This document shows positions 7,039 through 16,050 of a DNA stretch of 64,000 nucleotides, one piece after another. How positions within the stretch are numbered: position 1 is the first letter of the stretch; every line of letters starts with the position of its first letter. The stretch lies in the NCBI GenBank assembly GCA_010672965.1, contig JAAHFN010000007.1:1-64000 (forward strand). Reading direction: 5' to 3'. A program made the translations under genes and the position numbers. This DNA comes from Oscillatoria sp. SIO1A7 (GTDB taxonomy: Bacteria; Cyanobacteriota; Cyanobacteriia; Cyanobacteriales; Laspinemataceae). The notes under the pieces are model-generated. The model saw nothing but the letters and a program-made list of their open reading frames with translations, did not search any database and had not been told where the DNA came from.

Positions 7039-9222
7039 TCAAAACTCCTGGCTTTCCCGACGCCACAATCCCCGCACCAATTTGATTTCATCGAAGCTAT
7101 AAGCCTCCCCGAGATGGTCGCGAATGGGAGTCAGCGCCGCATCGCCAACCACTTGTAAAGCCTTCCAAATGTTCGCTTGACGCTCTGGCGGCACCAATTG
7201 GTTTAGATCCACCGGTTGATTTTTCTCGATTAACTCGCAAAGGTGACGAACCACAGTATTCGGGCGCAGATCCCTTTCTCTAGCAATATCTGCTACGCTC
7301 AGACCTTGCTTATGTAACTGGAGAGTCAACATTTGGGTATCTGAGGGAAGGGATTCGCTGGCAGATTTTGTAGGAGCAGCCTCCTCTGTAAACAGACCTT
7401 GTTCTTGACAATAGGTTTTAATTTCAGTAATCAAGCGGTTGCCGTACTGAGCCAGCTTGTACTCGCCAACCCCAGGAATTTGGCTCAACTCTCTGAGATT
7501 TTGCGGTCGTCGGTGTGCTAATTGTCGCAGAGTAGAATCGGCAAACACCATATAAGGAGCGACTCCTCTATCGTCAGCAATTTGCTTGCGGATGACCCGC
7601 AACTGCTCGAAGAGCATTTCCGTTTCTGCCCTGCGCTGGGAATATTCCGGCATGACATCTATGGTTGGTTTGGGAACGGCAACCTGGACTTGCCGCTGCT
7701 GGCGCAAAATTTCCCAACTGGCAGCATTGAGCTTCAGTACCGAGAAGCCATCGTTGGTCTCATCTACCAGACCTTGGTTTTTGAGCGATCGCGACAGCAG
7801 CTTCCACTCATCTGCGGTTTTATCCTTGCCAATCCCATAAGTCGATAGCTTATCGTGGCCATACTGCATCACCTTTTTATTCTTAGAACCGCGCAGCACC
7901 TCGATAATGTGATTCGTGCCAAACCGTTGCTTGCACCGGGCTACGCAGGAGAGAAACTTTTGCGCTTCTATTGTCCAGTCTTCCAGGGGTTTTGGGTAGC
8001 GACAATTATCGCAGCCGTTGCCGCAATCTCCAGAATGCTCTTCGCCAAAATAGCCAAGAAGAATACTACGACGACATTCGTGTCCCTCTGCATAGTTCAG
8101 GGTTTGGCGCAATTGTTGATAAGCAATCCTCTGCTCTTGGCGGCTTGTTTTTTGGTCGATAAGATACTCAATCGTCTTCATATCGCCGTAGCTAAAAAAA
8201 AGAATGCAATTAGCTGGCTCTCCGTCTCGTCCCGCTCGTCCCGACTCCTGGTAATAGCGTTCTATATTTTGGGGTAAATCGTAATGAATTACATAGCGGA
8301 CATCTGGTTTATTGATGCCCATGCCAAAAGCAATTGTCGCTACTATGACCTGCACGTCATCGCGAATGAAGCGCCTTTGATTCGTGCTGCGTTGTTCGTC
8401 ACTCATCCCGGCATGGTAGGCAATTGCTGTAATACCATCTCCCTGGAGTTTAGCGGCGAGTTCCTCTACTTTGCGGCGACTGAGGCAGTAGATAATGCAG
8501 GAACCGCGACTTTTCCTCGCAATCTCCAGGAGTTCCCGATAAGATTGACTGCTCTTGGGGCGAACTTCATAGTAAAGGTTAGGGCGATTGAAGCTGGCGA
8601 CATGAACTATGGGTTGCCGCAAAGCTAGCTGTTGGATAATATCCTTGCGGACGCGATTGGTAGCAGTGGCAGTAAGTCCCATCATCGGGACATTGGGATA
8701 GCGCTGCCGCAGCAATTGCAACTGTCGGTACTCCGGCCGGAAATCGTGGCCCCAATCAGATACGCAGTGGGCTTCATCGATAGCAAAACCGCTGATTCCG
8801 ATTTGGTAGTGCAGCAAATCCAAAAAAGGTAGAAATTTGTCACCTATCAGACGTTCTGGAGCTACATAGAGTAGCTTAACCTCCCCTTTGGCGATCGCAA
8901 TTTCCCGGTTTCTTATTTCCTGCCTACTTAGGGTGCTATTGAGAAACGTGGCACCAATCCCGTTATTGCAGAGCGCTTCTACTTGGTCTTGCATCAGGGC
9001 AATTAGCGGCGACACCACCACCATTAGGCCCTTTTTTAGTAGCGCTGGCAGTTGGAAACATAGAGACTTGCCGCCCCCAGTAGGCATGACAATCAACAAG
9101 TCCCTATTTTGGAGGGCAGCTTCTATCATCTCTCGCTGTCCGGGGCGGAAGCTGTCATAGCCAAAATAATGTTTGAGTGCTTTCTCTAGCCTCTTGGGCT
9201 GGGTCGCCTGTACGGAACTCAT
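7039..9222 (-). CDS. recQ: ATP-dependent DNA helicase RecQ
   Basis: A 727-residue protein. The superfamily-2 helicase core carries Walker A MPTGGGKS at residues 46-53, DEAHCVSDWGHDFRPEY at 149-165 and the later motifs IAFGMGINKPDVR and YYQESGRAGRDG. A RecQ zinc site follows (CRRSILLGYF, then CGNGCDNC) with a winged helix. An HRDC domain lies at about 545-625 (RQLAHRRPQNLRELSQIPGV), and the C-terminus has a helix-turn-helix-like region (LSVADIARERDLRPNTVVRH). RecQ unwinds DNA 3' to 5' in recombination and fork repair. Length and domain order are normal for bacterial RecQ with the extra C-terminal module. It is a single-gene unit bounded by repeats. Confidence 0.95.
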   Translation of the reverse strand: MSSVQATQPKRLEKALKHYFGYDSFRPGQREMIEAALQNRDLLIVMPTGGGKSLCFQLPALLKKGLMVVVSPLIALMQDQVEALCNNGIGATFLNSTLSRQEIRNREIAIAKGEVKLLYVAPERLIGDKFLPFLDLLHYQIGISGFAIDEAHCVSDWGHDFRPEYRQLQLLRQRYPNVPMMGLTATATNRVRKDIIQQLALRQPIVHVASFNRPNLYYEVRPKSSQSYRELLEIARKSRGSCIIYCLSRRKVEELAAKLQGDGITAIAYHAGMSDEQRSTNQRRFIRDDVQVIVATIAFGMGINKPDVRYVIHYDLPQNIERYYQESGRAGRDGEPANCILFFSYGDMKTIEYLIDQKTSRQEQRIAYQQLRQTLNYAEGHECRRSILLGYFGEEHSGDCGNGCDNCRYPKPLEDWTIEAQKFLSCVARCKQRFGTNHIIEVLRGSKNKKVMQYGHDKLSTYGIGKDKTADEWKLLSRSLKNQGLVDETNDGFSVLKLNAASWEILRQQRQVQVAVPKPTIDVMPEYSQRRAETEMLFEQLRVIRKQIADDRGVAPYMVFADSTLRQLAHRRPQNLRELSQIPGVGEYKLAQYGNRLITEIKTYCQEQGLFTEEAAPTKSASESLPSDTQMLTLQLHKQGLSVADIARERDLRPNTVVRHLCELIEKNQPVDLNQLVPPERQANIWKALQVVGDAALTPIRDHLGEAYSFDEIKLVRGLWRRESQEF

Positions 9223-9349
9223 CCCTGAGATTGACCTCGGTTCATTTTTATAGTTCTCTACTATTCTAAGAGATAACTGAGGCTAAGGAGACTTCTGGTA
9301 ATAAAAGTACCAGAGGATAGGAGCGACCCACCCCGTAAGTCCTTTCCTC

Positions 9350-9535
9350 GGGGTATGTTTTTTAGATTTGGCATTTTTGAGGGGTATCCTTGAGGGCGTA
9401 GGGGCGATAGCATTCCCCAGACAGACTTTGTTTTTAAAGAAAATTATTCTATTGGAATGCTTCGCCCCAGACATTTATTCCCCTCGTCGGCAACTCCAAA
9501 AAGGGGAATTATAAAAAAGATACCCGCAGATTGCC
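9350..9535. repeat. GGGTATGTTTTTTAG-shell repeat, copy 3
   Basis: Starts GGGGTATGTTTTTTAGATTT, ends TTATAAAAAAGATACCC, and has the same GTAGGGGCGATAGCATTCCC and GGAATGCTTCGCCCC core as 1511-1683. Confidence 0.7.
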
Positions 9536-9760
9536 CCGTAAGTTTCCTCCTCGGAGAGGATTCTTATCTCCAAGAACCAGTCTCTAGCACCAACCAGCTT
9601 TAATTACTAATTGCAAACAAGCTATTTAATAGAAAACAACTATAGCACTACAGACCAAGGTTAGGACAGTTAGAAAGCGCCAATAGCCTAAGCTGGCAAG
9701 ACTTTGACGCTCAAGCTGACCGCTCTCTTGCTGACTGCTTACTGCTATATCATCTAAAAC

Positions 9761-9904
9761 AGGACTTACGCTTGCCTGTCTATATCTAGTATTTGTAGGG
9801 GCAATCCCAAGAGCGTTCGCTCTTGTGCGGAGCCTGCGCGACAGCGCATAGCGTCTCCCAATGCGAGAATCGCCCCGATCGCTCTTTGTCGTTGCGTAAG
9901 TCCT
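9761..9904. repeat. AGGACTTACGC-shell repeat, copy A
   Basis: AGGACTTACGCTTGCCTGTC at the left and GTTGCGTAAGTCCT at the right, with a GTAGGGGCAAT core and an added segment AGCGTTCGCTCTTGTGCGGA. Relatives at 23321-23409, 26249-26336, 30443-30552 and 40776-40867. Confidence 0.75.
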
Positions 9905-10076
9905 ATAAAATAAAAAAAGGCCGTATATTATAGTTTGAATAGCGTCTGTGTAGGAGAATCTCTTGCCAGAAAAACAGATGTTTTTCTGCTATGCCTAATG
10001 CGATCGCCATAAGCTTTGCTCGGGGTTTTAAATTATCCGCTTGCTAAGGCGGTCATCTGGGCTACTTGCATTGCTA

Positions 10077-10196
10077 TTACCGCAATCGACCCATCAACCT
10101 TGCTGTTAAGTCCAGATAATCTTCTTTTAATGTCTCAATCTTATCGCGATCGATAATTTTCAAAGATTGAATCACTTTTTCTCCTTCATAGTCCAT
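10077..10196 (-). CDS. possible 39-residue ORF or gene remnant
   Basis: ATG at 10194-10196 opens 39 codons: MDYEGEKVIQSLKIIDRD, then a helical KIETLKEDYLDLTARLMG and a basic end. The composition is protein-like (amphipathic helix), unlike the surrounding repeats, but there is no clear ribosome site. It could be a small antitoxin-like protein or the C-terminal scrap of a larger gene. I do not recognise the family. Confidence 0.3.
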   Translation of the reverse strand: MDYEGEKVIQSLKIIDRDKIETLKEDYLDLTARLMGRLR

Positions 10197-10461
10197 AGTC
10201 TATGAAGGAGAAATTTAGGGGCTTTCTGGCATTCGCTCTCGGTTCAGTAAAATTGACAGCAAAAATGGGACGCTGTTGCCAGAAAGTCCAAATTGCACTC
10301 CCGAGCGCGATCGCCGTCTTCTGGCCGAATGCCTTCTGACCGAATGCCAGAAAGCCCCCTACTCTATATCTAGAGTTAAGTACATGGACAAAATTATTTA
10401 CACTCGCTTGCTTGCTGACACTGGGTCTCAGCTCCAATTCCGTGTAATTAATTTTGCTTAC

Positions 10462-10614
10462 CTACTTATCGGCGATCGCTTTTAGGATAACTGTCGCTTC
10501 TGGAAAAATCAGTTGAATTTCATCTAGTAAAAGCTCGCTGCCACCGGAGCCCCGATACTCGACTGTTGATACTCCCATCAGCCGGGAGCCAATTGGCAAA
10601 TTATTTTCCACCAT
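10462..10614 (-). CDS. short hypothetical protein or gene fragment
   Basis: From ATG 10614 there are 50 codons: MVENNLPIGSRLMGVSTVEY, RGSGGSELLLDEIQLIFPEA and TVILKAIADK. The composition is protein-like. The frame is open further upstream, but that part crosses a repeated segment (TTAGTTTGTTAGTCTTA) that also occurs at 12625-12642 ahead of the antitoxin gene, so it was probably acquired by rearrangement. Not recognised. Confidence 0.4.
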   Translation of the reverse strand: MVENNLPIGSRLMGVSTVEYRGSGGSELLLDEIQLIFPEATVILKAIADK

Positions 10615-10686
10615 ATTTTTCTCGCCCGATCGCTCATCCGTTAGTTTGTTAGTCTTATACCATTTCTGTATGATACAAAAAATATG

Positions 10687-10755
10687 CCGTTCGGGCTGAG
10701 CTTGTCGAAGCCCAGAGACTAAGGGACTGGGCTTCGACAAGCTCAGCCCGAACGG
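10687..10755. repeat. perfect 29-bp inverted repeat
   Basis: CCGTTCGGGCTGAGCTTGTC plus GAAGCCCAG and its exact complement, separated by 11 bases. The GCTTGTCGAAGCCC motif also occurs at 894-905 and in part near 5543. A stable cruciform or hairpin, probably a dispersed repeat. Confidence 0.8.
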
Positions 10756-10894
10756 CGGATAAAAGTCATTATTGCGTGCAGCTTCGTAAAGAATTAATCT
10801 TAGGTGCTATAGAATTATATATATACCTACAATACCTTCCTCGGAGGGTTTAGGGACCCCACATCCTATTCTTAATTACCTGGAGACTTTCAAA

Positions 10895-11677
10895 ATGCCT
10901 TCTCCATTCCCGGGGATGGATCCTTATTTAGAGAATCCCGAATTGTGGCCAGAATTCTCCCATCGCCTTATGAACGGAATCGCCGATGAAATAGGTCCAT
11001 CTCTCCGTCCTAAATACCGAGTGGCTATTGAAAAGCGAACCTATCTCAGCGATGGGGACGAGTCGCTCGAAGTGGTCATTCCCGACGTATCGGTAATTTC
11101 GCCAAGCTCGACTTCCCAGGGAACTCCATCAACTTTAACTTTAGCCGCTCAATCGGAATCGGTAACGGTGACCTTACCAAGGTTAGAAGAGATTAGGGAA
11201 AGTTATTTAGAAATTAGAGAACTGTCAACAGGCCATGTGGTAACTGCGATCGAACTGCTGTCCCCAACTAACAAGCGCGGGGGAGAAGGGCGAAAGGCAT
11301 ATGAGAAAAAACGAAGAGCGGTGCTAAGCCGTCTGACTCATTTGGTAGAAATTGATTTGCTGCGATCGGGAAAACCGATGCCAATTTTAGGAAGTATTCC
11401 GACTAGCGATTATCGCATTCTGGTATCTCGGAGCGAACGGCGTCCCAAGGCGGAGTTATATCCTTTTAGCGTCCGCCAAGAGATTCCCAAATTTGCAATA
11501 CCTTTAGAGTCGGCGGATGCGGAACCATTGCTGGACTTGCAGAGTTTGTTAGCTCGCGCCTACTATCGGGCAAGCTTTGACATGGCCATTGACTATACAA
11601 AAGACCCCGTACCGCTGCTGAAAGCAAAGGATAGAGAATGGGCGGATACTTTGCTGCGAGAATCAGGGCTGAGGTAG
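10895..11677 (+). CDS. DUF4058 family protein
   Basis: A 260-residue protein starting at ATG 10895 after AATTACCTGGAGACTTTCAAA (GGAG about 9 bases upstream). The opening PSPFPGMDPYLENPELWPEF, the middle TAIELLSPTNKRGGEGRKAY and RLTHLVEIDLLRSGKPMPIL, and the C-terminal YRASFDMAIDYTKDPVPLL are the hallmark blocks of DUF4058, a common cyanobacterial family often in several paralogues. The family has no firmly established biochemical role that I know of; the conserved acidic and basic residues suggest a nuclease-like fold, but that is speculation. Full length. It converges with the toxin gene on the opposite strand. Confidence 0.85.
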   Translation: MPSPFPGMDPYLENPELWPEFSHRLMNGIADEIGPSLRPKYRVAIEKRTYLSDGDESLEVVIPDVSVISPSSTSQGTPSTLTLAAQSESVTVTLPRLEEIRESYLEIRELSTGHVVTAIELLSPTNKRGGEGRKAYEKKRRAVLSRLTHLVEIDLLRSGKPMPILGSIPTSDYRILVSRSERRPKAELYPFSVRQEIPKFAIPLESADAEPLLDLQSLLARAYYRASFDMAIDYTKDPVPLLKAKDREWADTLLRESGLR

Positions 11678-11718
11678 GGTGTGGAATGTGGGGAAATTTA
11701 CTGCTATTTTTCCGGCCA

Positions 11719-12060
11719 TCACTCATCTAGGAGATCGCACAGCTTTTCAGCTATTTGCTTTTGCGTCTCTGACGATAATTCGCCTAGCTCGCGCCGAATC
11801 AATGATTTGCGAACGGTCAACAGGCGAGCTAGTCTGAGAGTCGATGGTTTGTGCAACCCACTAGCCGCAAAGTCTGGATGACTGGTATCTAAAACGATAT
11901 CTGTCTTTAGCTTTTTCGCGAGAACACGACTGGTGATGAAAGCGAGAATAACATGGTTATAAATTCCTACAGGATTGGTGAGGCAGACCGCCGGACGCAC
12001 CTTGGCGGAAGACAAATCGTCAAACGGGAAAGGCACCAAAACAACTTTCCCCTTAGTCAT
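11719..12060 (-). CDS. PemK/MazF-family endoribonuclease toxin
   Basis: A 113-residue protein from ATG 12060, whose start overlaps the upstream antitoxin stop in ATGACTAA. GKVVLVPFPFDDLSSAKVRP followed by AVCLTN is the classic PemK/MazF N-terminal block, then VILAFITSRV and the FAASGLHKPSTLRLARLLTV core. MazF-like toxins cut single-stranded mRNA. Translational coupling to the upstream ORF at 12053-12520 supports an antitoxin-toxin operon. All expected blocks are present; specificity cannot be read from the sequence. Confidence 0.85.
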   Translation of the reverse strand: MTKGKVVLVPFPFDDLSSAKVRPAVCLTNPVGIYNHVILAFITSRVLAKKLKTDIVLDTSHPDFAASGLHKPSTLRLARLLTVRKSLIRRELGELSSETQKQIAEKLCDLLDE

Positions 12061-12520
12061 TGAAAGGCTGGCCATCGGCTAAAGTGTAAATATCTTCTTC
12101 AGGGTCTTTCAGAAAATCAAAAACTGGGTTGCTGGCTGCCGCACGCAGCCATTCTTTCTCGTCGATTTCGTCGTCAATTATCTCGATATCCTCCCAGTCC
12201 GCCTCCGGTTTGCTCGATACCCGGCGCTGCAACTCGCTCTTATAAAGAACTTCGTATTTGTCCCCCAATTCTTTTTGGAGTTGCTGGCAGAGACTAATGC
12301 CTTCTCGCTCGAAAGCCACGCGCTCCTCTTCGCTGACAAAGCCTGCCGACGCAGGGTCGTCCCAGTCAATAATGCCATCGTAAATTTTTTGCCATTCTAG
12401 CAGCCGTGCGATCGTCTTTTCGCTCAAGGGCAACTCGGCTGGATTGATATCGCCAACATCATCCATATCCCAGAGCGGATAATAATTATAATCGGCCATA
12501 AGCTTGATTCTTTTATACAT
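12053..12520 (-). CDS. chimeric antitoxin: unknown N-terminal domain plus MazE-like tail
   Basis: From ATG 12520 (AGGA 7 bases upstream) 155 residues. The first about 98 (ADYNYYPLWDMDDVGDINPA, LLEWQKIYDGIIDWDDPASA, FEREGISLCQQLQKELGDKY) look like a separate small cyanobacterial protein family. The last about 55 (EKEWLRAAASNPVFDFLKDP, EEDIYTLADGQPFND) are the toxin-binding tail of MazF-partner antitoxins. The usual N-terminal DNA-binding part of the antitoxin is absent, replaced by the other protein. This suggests a gene fusion or deletion between two neighbouring genes. The same frame is open upstream to 12703 through repeat-like sequence. It probably still neutralises the coupled toxin, but autoregulation may be altered. 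Confidence 0.6.
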   Translation of the reverse strand: MYKRIKLMADYNYYPLWDMDDVGDINPAELPLSEKTIARLLEWQKIYDGIIDWDDPASAGFVSEEERVAFEREGISLCQQLQKELGDKYEVLYKSELQRRVSSKPEADWEDIEIIDDEIDEKEWLRAAASNPVFDFLKDPEEDIYTLADGQPFND

Positions 12521-12741
12521 TAGTTTTTTCCTAAAAAAATCGTCTTTTTCGATACTCGCTCTAAATTGCGATCGCTCCCTCCCGACTTCTTGCAACTCGG
12601 CAATTAAAGCGGCTCGCTCATCCGTTAGTTTGTTAGTCTTAGGTGCTATAGGATTATAACCTTTGACAGAAGCGATCGCTACAATACACTCCCCACACCC
12701 CAAACCCTACACCCCACACCCCACACCCTACACCCCATACC

Positions 12742-15700
12742 CTAATTATTCTCCCACAATGCCTGAAACCGCGCCTCTTCCCGAATGCCATCAAACTCGG
12801 TATCTTTCGCTGCCCGCTTGCGGTATTCTTCGGGATTGAGCCGAATCGCCTGCTGCAAAAAATTAACCGCCTCTTCAACCTTACCTTGCAGGGCATAACA
12901 GCATGCCTTGCCATAAAAGAGAATACCGTCATGCTTCGGTTGAAAGCTAAGAGCTTTATCGCAGTTTTCTATCGCCTCGTCGTAACGCCCGAGCCAAGCA
13001 AGGACAACACCACGGTTCATCCAAACTTGGAGATATTTCGGCTCCAGTTTCAAAACCAGATCGTAGCTGTCTAACGCTTTTTCATAGCGCCCTAACTTAT
13101 TCAGTGCCCAACCTCGATTGCTCCAGGGTTGGTATAAGTCTTCTCTAATTTGCAGGGCGCGATCGCAGTTTTCCACTGCTTCTTCATAGCGCCCTAAGCT
13201 GTTGAGAGCTGCGCTTCGGTTAGTCCAAGCTTGGTAGGAATCAGGCTTAATTTGCAGAGCGCGATCGCAGCTTTCCACTGCTTCTTCATAGCGCCCTAAG
13301 CTGTTGAGCGCTGCGCTTCGGTTAGTCCAAGCTTGGTAGGAATCAGAGTCAATTTGCAGCGCGCGATCTGAGTTTTCCAACGCTTCTTTATAGCGCCCTA
13401 AGCTTTTGAGCGCTGCGCTTCGGCCAGTCCAAACTTGGCAGTAATTAGATTTAATTCCCAGAGCGCGATCGCAACTTTCCACTGCCTCTTCATAGCGCCC
13501 TAAGCTGTTGAGCGCATTGCCTCGGTTATTCCAGGCGTAGTAGTCATCTGGTTTAATTGCTAGAGCGCGATCGCAACTTTCCACTGCCTCTTCATAGCGC
13601 CCTAAGCTGTTGAGCGCATTGCCTCGGTTATTCCAGGCGTAGTAGTCATCTGGTTTAATTGCTAGAGCGCGATCGTAGCTATCTAATGCCTCTTCATAGC
13701 GCCCTAATTCATACAGCACCACGCCTCGGTCGCTCCAGGCTTGGTAGTAGTCTGGTTTAATTGCCAAAGCCCTATTGTAGCTCTCCAATGCTTCTTGATA
13801 CTGCCCTAATTTCACAAGCGCCGCGCCTCGGTGGTTCCAGACTTGGTAGTAGTCCGGTTTAATTGCCAAGGCGCGATCGCGGCTATCCACTGCTTCTTCA
13901 TAGCGTTCTAAGCCAAACAATACATTACCTCGGTTGTTCCAGACTTGGTAGTAGTCTGGTTTAATTGCTAAAGCGCGATCGTAGCTGTCCACTGCCTCTT
14001 CAAGGCGCCCTAACTGACGCAGTGTTACGCCTCGGTTATTCCAGGCATCGTGAGAGTCAGGATCTAATTCTAAAGCTCTGTCACAGGCGGCCAAGCCTTC
14101 CTCGTTGCGACCTAATTCAGTCAAAGAACCGCCCACTAACCAAAACAGGCGGCTGCTAAATTCCGGGTGGGTCGGCGTCGCAATCTGTTCTGCTTGCTCT
14201 TGGGCTTGGAGCAGCAAATCGACTTGCTGGCTGGGGCGGGAGCGTATATGTTTGAACGTTAGCCCTGCGTATTTGGCTAGCCCATCTAAGGAATCAACTT
14301 TGCTCAGACAATTTTTTACTGCGGCCTCTGTTTGCGACTTAAGGGAGTTTCCCTGCTCGTCTTTAACTTCATAGCTATCTGGACTGTAACCTAGCGCAAA
14401 CGATCGCTCTATAGCTGCCCTAATACTTTTGAGAAATTTCCGCGTATCCCCCGGTAAGAGGCGGTAATCTTCCACCTCGGCTTCGGCGGCCACTGCAGCA
14501 AAGGGAACTGTAGCTACTCCAACTTGGTTGAGATAAGCGCCTGCAAAAAAATGAGTTAGCAACTCGCGCTGACCCTCGTCTCGATTGGCAAAGAGAGCGT
14601 GATAGATCGATTCGGCAGTGAATTCGCGCCATTCAGGACTCTCGTATTTGTCTGGGGCGGGAGCTTCCGGGTGGACTGCTTCGTTGGCTAGGCGCTGGAA
14701 ATATTGGGCGAGCTTGGCATGGGTTTGGTGAAACTTGCTCTGGTTATTCTTGCATTGGAAGCGCCGCAACACATCTCGCGCCACATCGTTGAGACGATAG
14801 TGTTCTTCTTCTATGACAAACTCTCGCTCCAGCAACCATTGAAAGCAGTTTTGACTGGCAGAGGCTGCGGTCTCAAAATCCAAGTCATTCTCTGCCATCA
14901 AATATTGAATCGCTGCCTCGTCAAACCAGCGAAGGTAAGCCGCTAGCTGCACCACTTGCTTTTGCGATTGGTCTAGCCCTTCCATCAGGCGATCTGCCAG
15001 TTCCTTGTTATCCCGGGAGAGCTTAATCGGTCGGCCTTCTTCCTTCTGCTGCCGAATCAAGTCCAGGTGAAAGGGAAAGCCATCGGTAGCTCCATAGATT
15101 TGGCGCACCTGGTTGCGGTCTTCGATACCAATATCCTTGAGATATTCCTTCGTTTCCTTCTTATCGAACTCCTCCAGTTCTCGCGAGAAGATTAAACCCG
15201 AACTCTTGCTCAATTTCTTGCGCAAGGAATATCGTCCCGCCGCCAAAATTCTAATTGGCTGGGATTGCAAGTCCCTCTCTTCGAGCAGGAGTTCCAGCCA
15301 AAACTGAAGGTCTGGGCTAGATTTTTCTAAATGATCCAGTAGCAGCAGCATTGGCGTCGGCTTCTGGAACCTGGTTGGGGGTTTCTGAATCCAGACCAAA
15401 CCGGCCACAAAAGCCTTGGTCAGTTGGGGAATCGGTTCCAGCATCAGCTCTTGGAGCTGCGAGTCCGTTTTGGTGGCCGGATGCCTTTGCAGCAGCCGCT
15501 CTTTGATAGCTTTCATCCCCGTTACCGTCCCCCTTAAGGTTTGGACGATCGCGCTCGTACCCAGACTCATAGCAGGAGACACGGGTTCGCTCAGAGCCAG
15601 CAGGGACGCGCTAGCAAAAACTGCAGCAGAGCCCAGCTCTTTCACCAGGTTGCGTTGGTCTTCGTCAACGGATTTTCGGCCTTCAATCGGTTCGCTTTCC

Positions 15701-16050
15701 AGTCGCCGCAAGGTCTGGCAATATTGCTCGTAGCGGGGAGCGAAAGGGGAGCGATCGAATACCTCTCGGTTCAAGATATTCGGCTTGGGCAGTTGCTCGT
15801 AGAGCTTGGCCATAACCTTGAGAGGCGTTTCCTCGGCCCTCCCCTTGAAATCAAACTTGGCCAGACCAGCCTTAGACTCCCGGTACTTGTCTGCCAATTT
15901 CCCCAGCAGAGTGCTTTTGCCAATTCCGCCAATGCCCCAAACATGAAATAAAATCGAGCTAGACTCTCCCGGCGCGGCCAAGGCATCGGCCAGGGCCTTC
16001 TCTAATTCTTCTGCCGGTTTGCGGCGGATATAAGGATTTTGTTTGCTCAT
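12742..16050 (-). CDS. STAND ATPase with C-terminal TPR array
   Basis: A 1102-residue protein. Walker A GIGGIGKST is at residues 39-47 and Walker B LLLLDHLEK at about 235-243. A sensor-like arginine follows in ILAAGRYSLRKK, then a winged-helix-like and helical region. From about residue 640 to the end run roughly 13 tetratricopeptide repeats of 34 residues (AWNNRGNALNSLGRYEEAVE, SCDRALAIKPD). STAND proteins oligomerise on binding a trigger through their repeats; in bacteria they serve in signalling, defence or programmed death. No N-terminal effector is fused, so a partner effector would be needed if it acts in defence (inference). Two adjacent TPR units are identical in DNA (13463-13666). 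Confidence 0.85.
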   Translation of the reverse strand: MSKQNPYIRRKPAEELEKALADALAAPGESSSILFHVWGIGGIGKSTLLGKLADKYRESKAGLAKFDFKGRAEETPLKVMAKLYEQLPKPNILNREVFDRSPFAPRYEQYCQTLRRLESEPIEGRKSVDEDQRNLVKELGSAAVFASASLLALSEPVSPAMSLGTSAIVQTLRGTVTGMKAIKERLLQRHPATKTDSQLQELMLEPIPQLTKAFVAGLVWIQKPPTRFQKPTPMLLLLDHLEKSSPDLQFWLELLLEERDLQSQPIRILAAGRYSLRKKLSKSSGLIFSRELEEFDKKETKEYLKDIGIEDRNQVRQIYGATDGFPFHLDLIRQQKEEGRPIKLSRDNKELADRLMEGLDQSQKQVVQLAAYLRWFDEAAIQYLMAENDLDFETAASASQNCFQWLLEREFVIEEEHYRLNDVARDVLRRFQCKNNQSKFHQTHAKLAQYFQRLANEAVHPEAPAPDKYESPEWREFTAESIYHALFANRDEGQRELLTHFFAGAYLNQVGVATVPFAAVAAEAEVEDYRLLPGDTRKFLKSIRAAIERSFALGYSPDSYEVKDEQGNSLKSQTEAAVKNCLSKVDSLDGLAKYAGLTFKHIRSRPSQQVDLLLQAQEQAEQIATPTHPEFSSRLFWLVGGSLTELGRNEEGLAACDRALELDPDSHDAWNNRGVTLRQLGRLEEAVDSYDRALAIKPDYYQVWNNRGNVLFGLERYEEAVDSRDRALAIKPDYYQVWNHRGAALVKLGQYQEALESYNRALAIKPDYYQAWSDRGVVLYELGRYEEALDSYDRALAIKPDDYYAWNNRGNALNSLGRYEEAVESCDRALAIKPDDYYAWNNRGNALNSLGRYEEAVESCDRALGIKSNYCQVWTGRSAALKSLGRYKEALENSDRALQIDSDSYQAWTNRSAALNSLGRYEEAVESCDRALQIKPDSYQAWTNRSAALNSLGRYEEAVENCDRALQIREDLYQPWSNRGWALNKLGRYEKALDSYDLVLKLEPKYLQVWMNRGVVLAWLGRYDEAIENCDKALSFQPKHDGILFYGKACCYALQGKVEEAVNFLQQAIRLNPEEYRKRAAKDTEFDGIREEARFQALWENN
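13463..13666 (-). repeat. two identical 102-bp TPR-coding units
   Basis: 13463-13564 and 13565-13666 read identically at every base, each beginning GCGCGATCGCAACTTTCCAC. This is one 34-residue TPR duplicated exactly, so duplication or conversion is very recent. Units near 13149-13360 are almost as close. Confidence 0.85.

Larger units (their letters stand above)
9223..10461. other. long repeat-rich intergenic region
   Basis: Holds the repeats at 9350-9535 and 9761-9904 and one possible 39-codon ORF at 10077-10196. A fragment GGAGACTTCTGGTA near 9287-9301 is one end of the shell also seen at 32489-32655. From about 9536 to 9760 I see only a CAAGACTTTGACGC fragment that recurs near 47096. The frame at 10186-10437 is built from a GCTTTCTGGCATTCG repeat. 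Confidence 0.55.

Noticed and set aside
10186-10437. 83-codon minus-strand ORF
   Set aside because: Built from inverted copies of a GCTTTCTGGCATTCG repeat, and overlaps the better-looking short ORF 10077-10196 in another frame.
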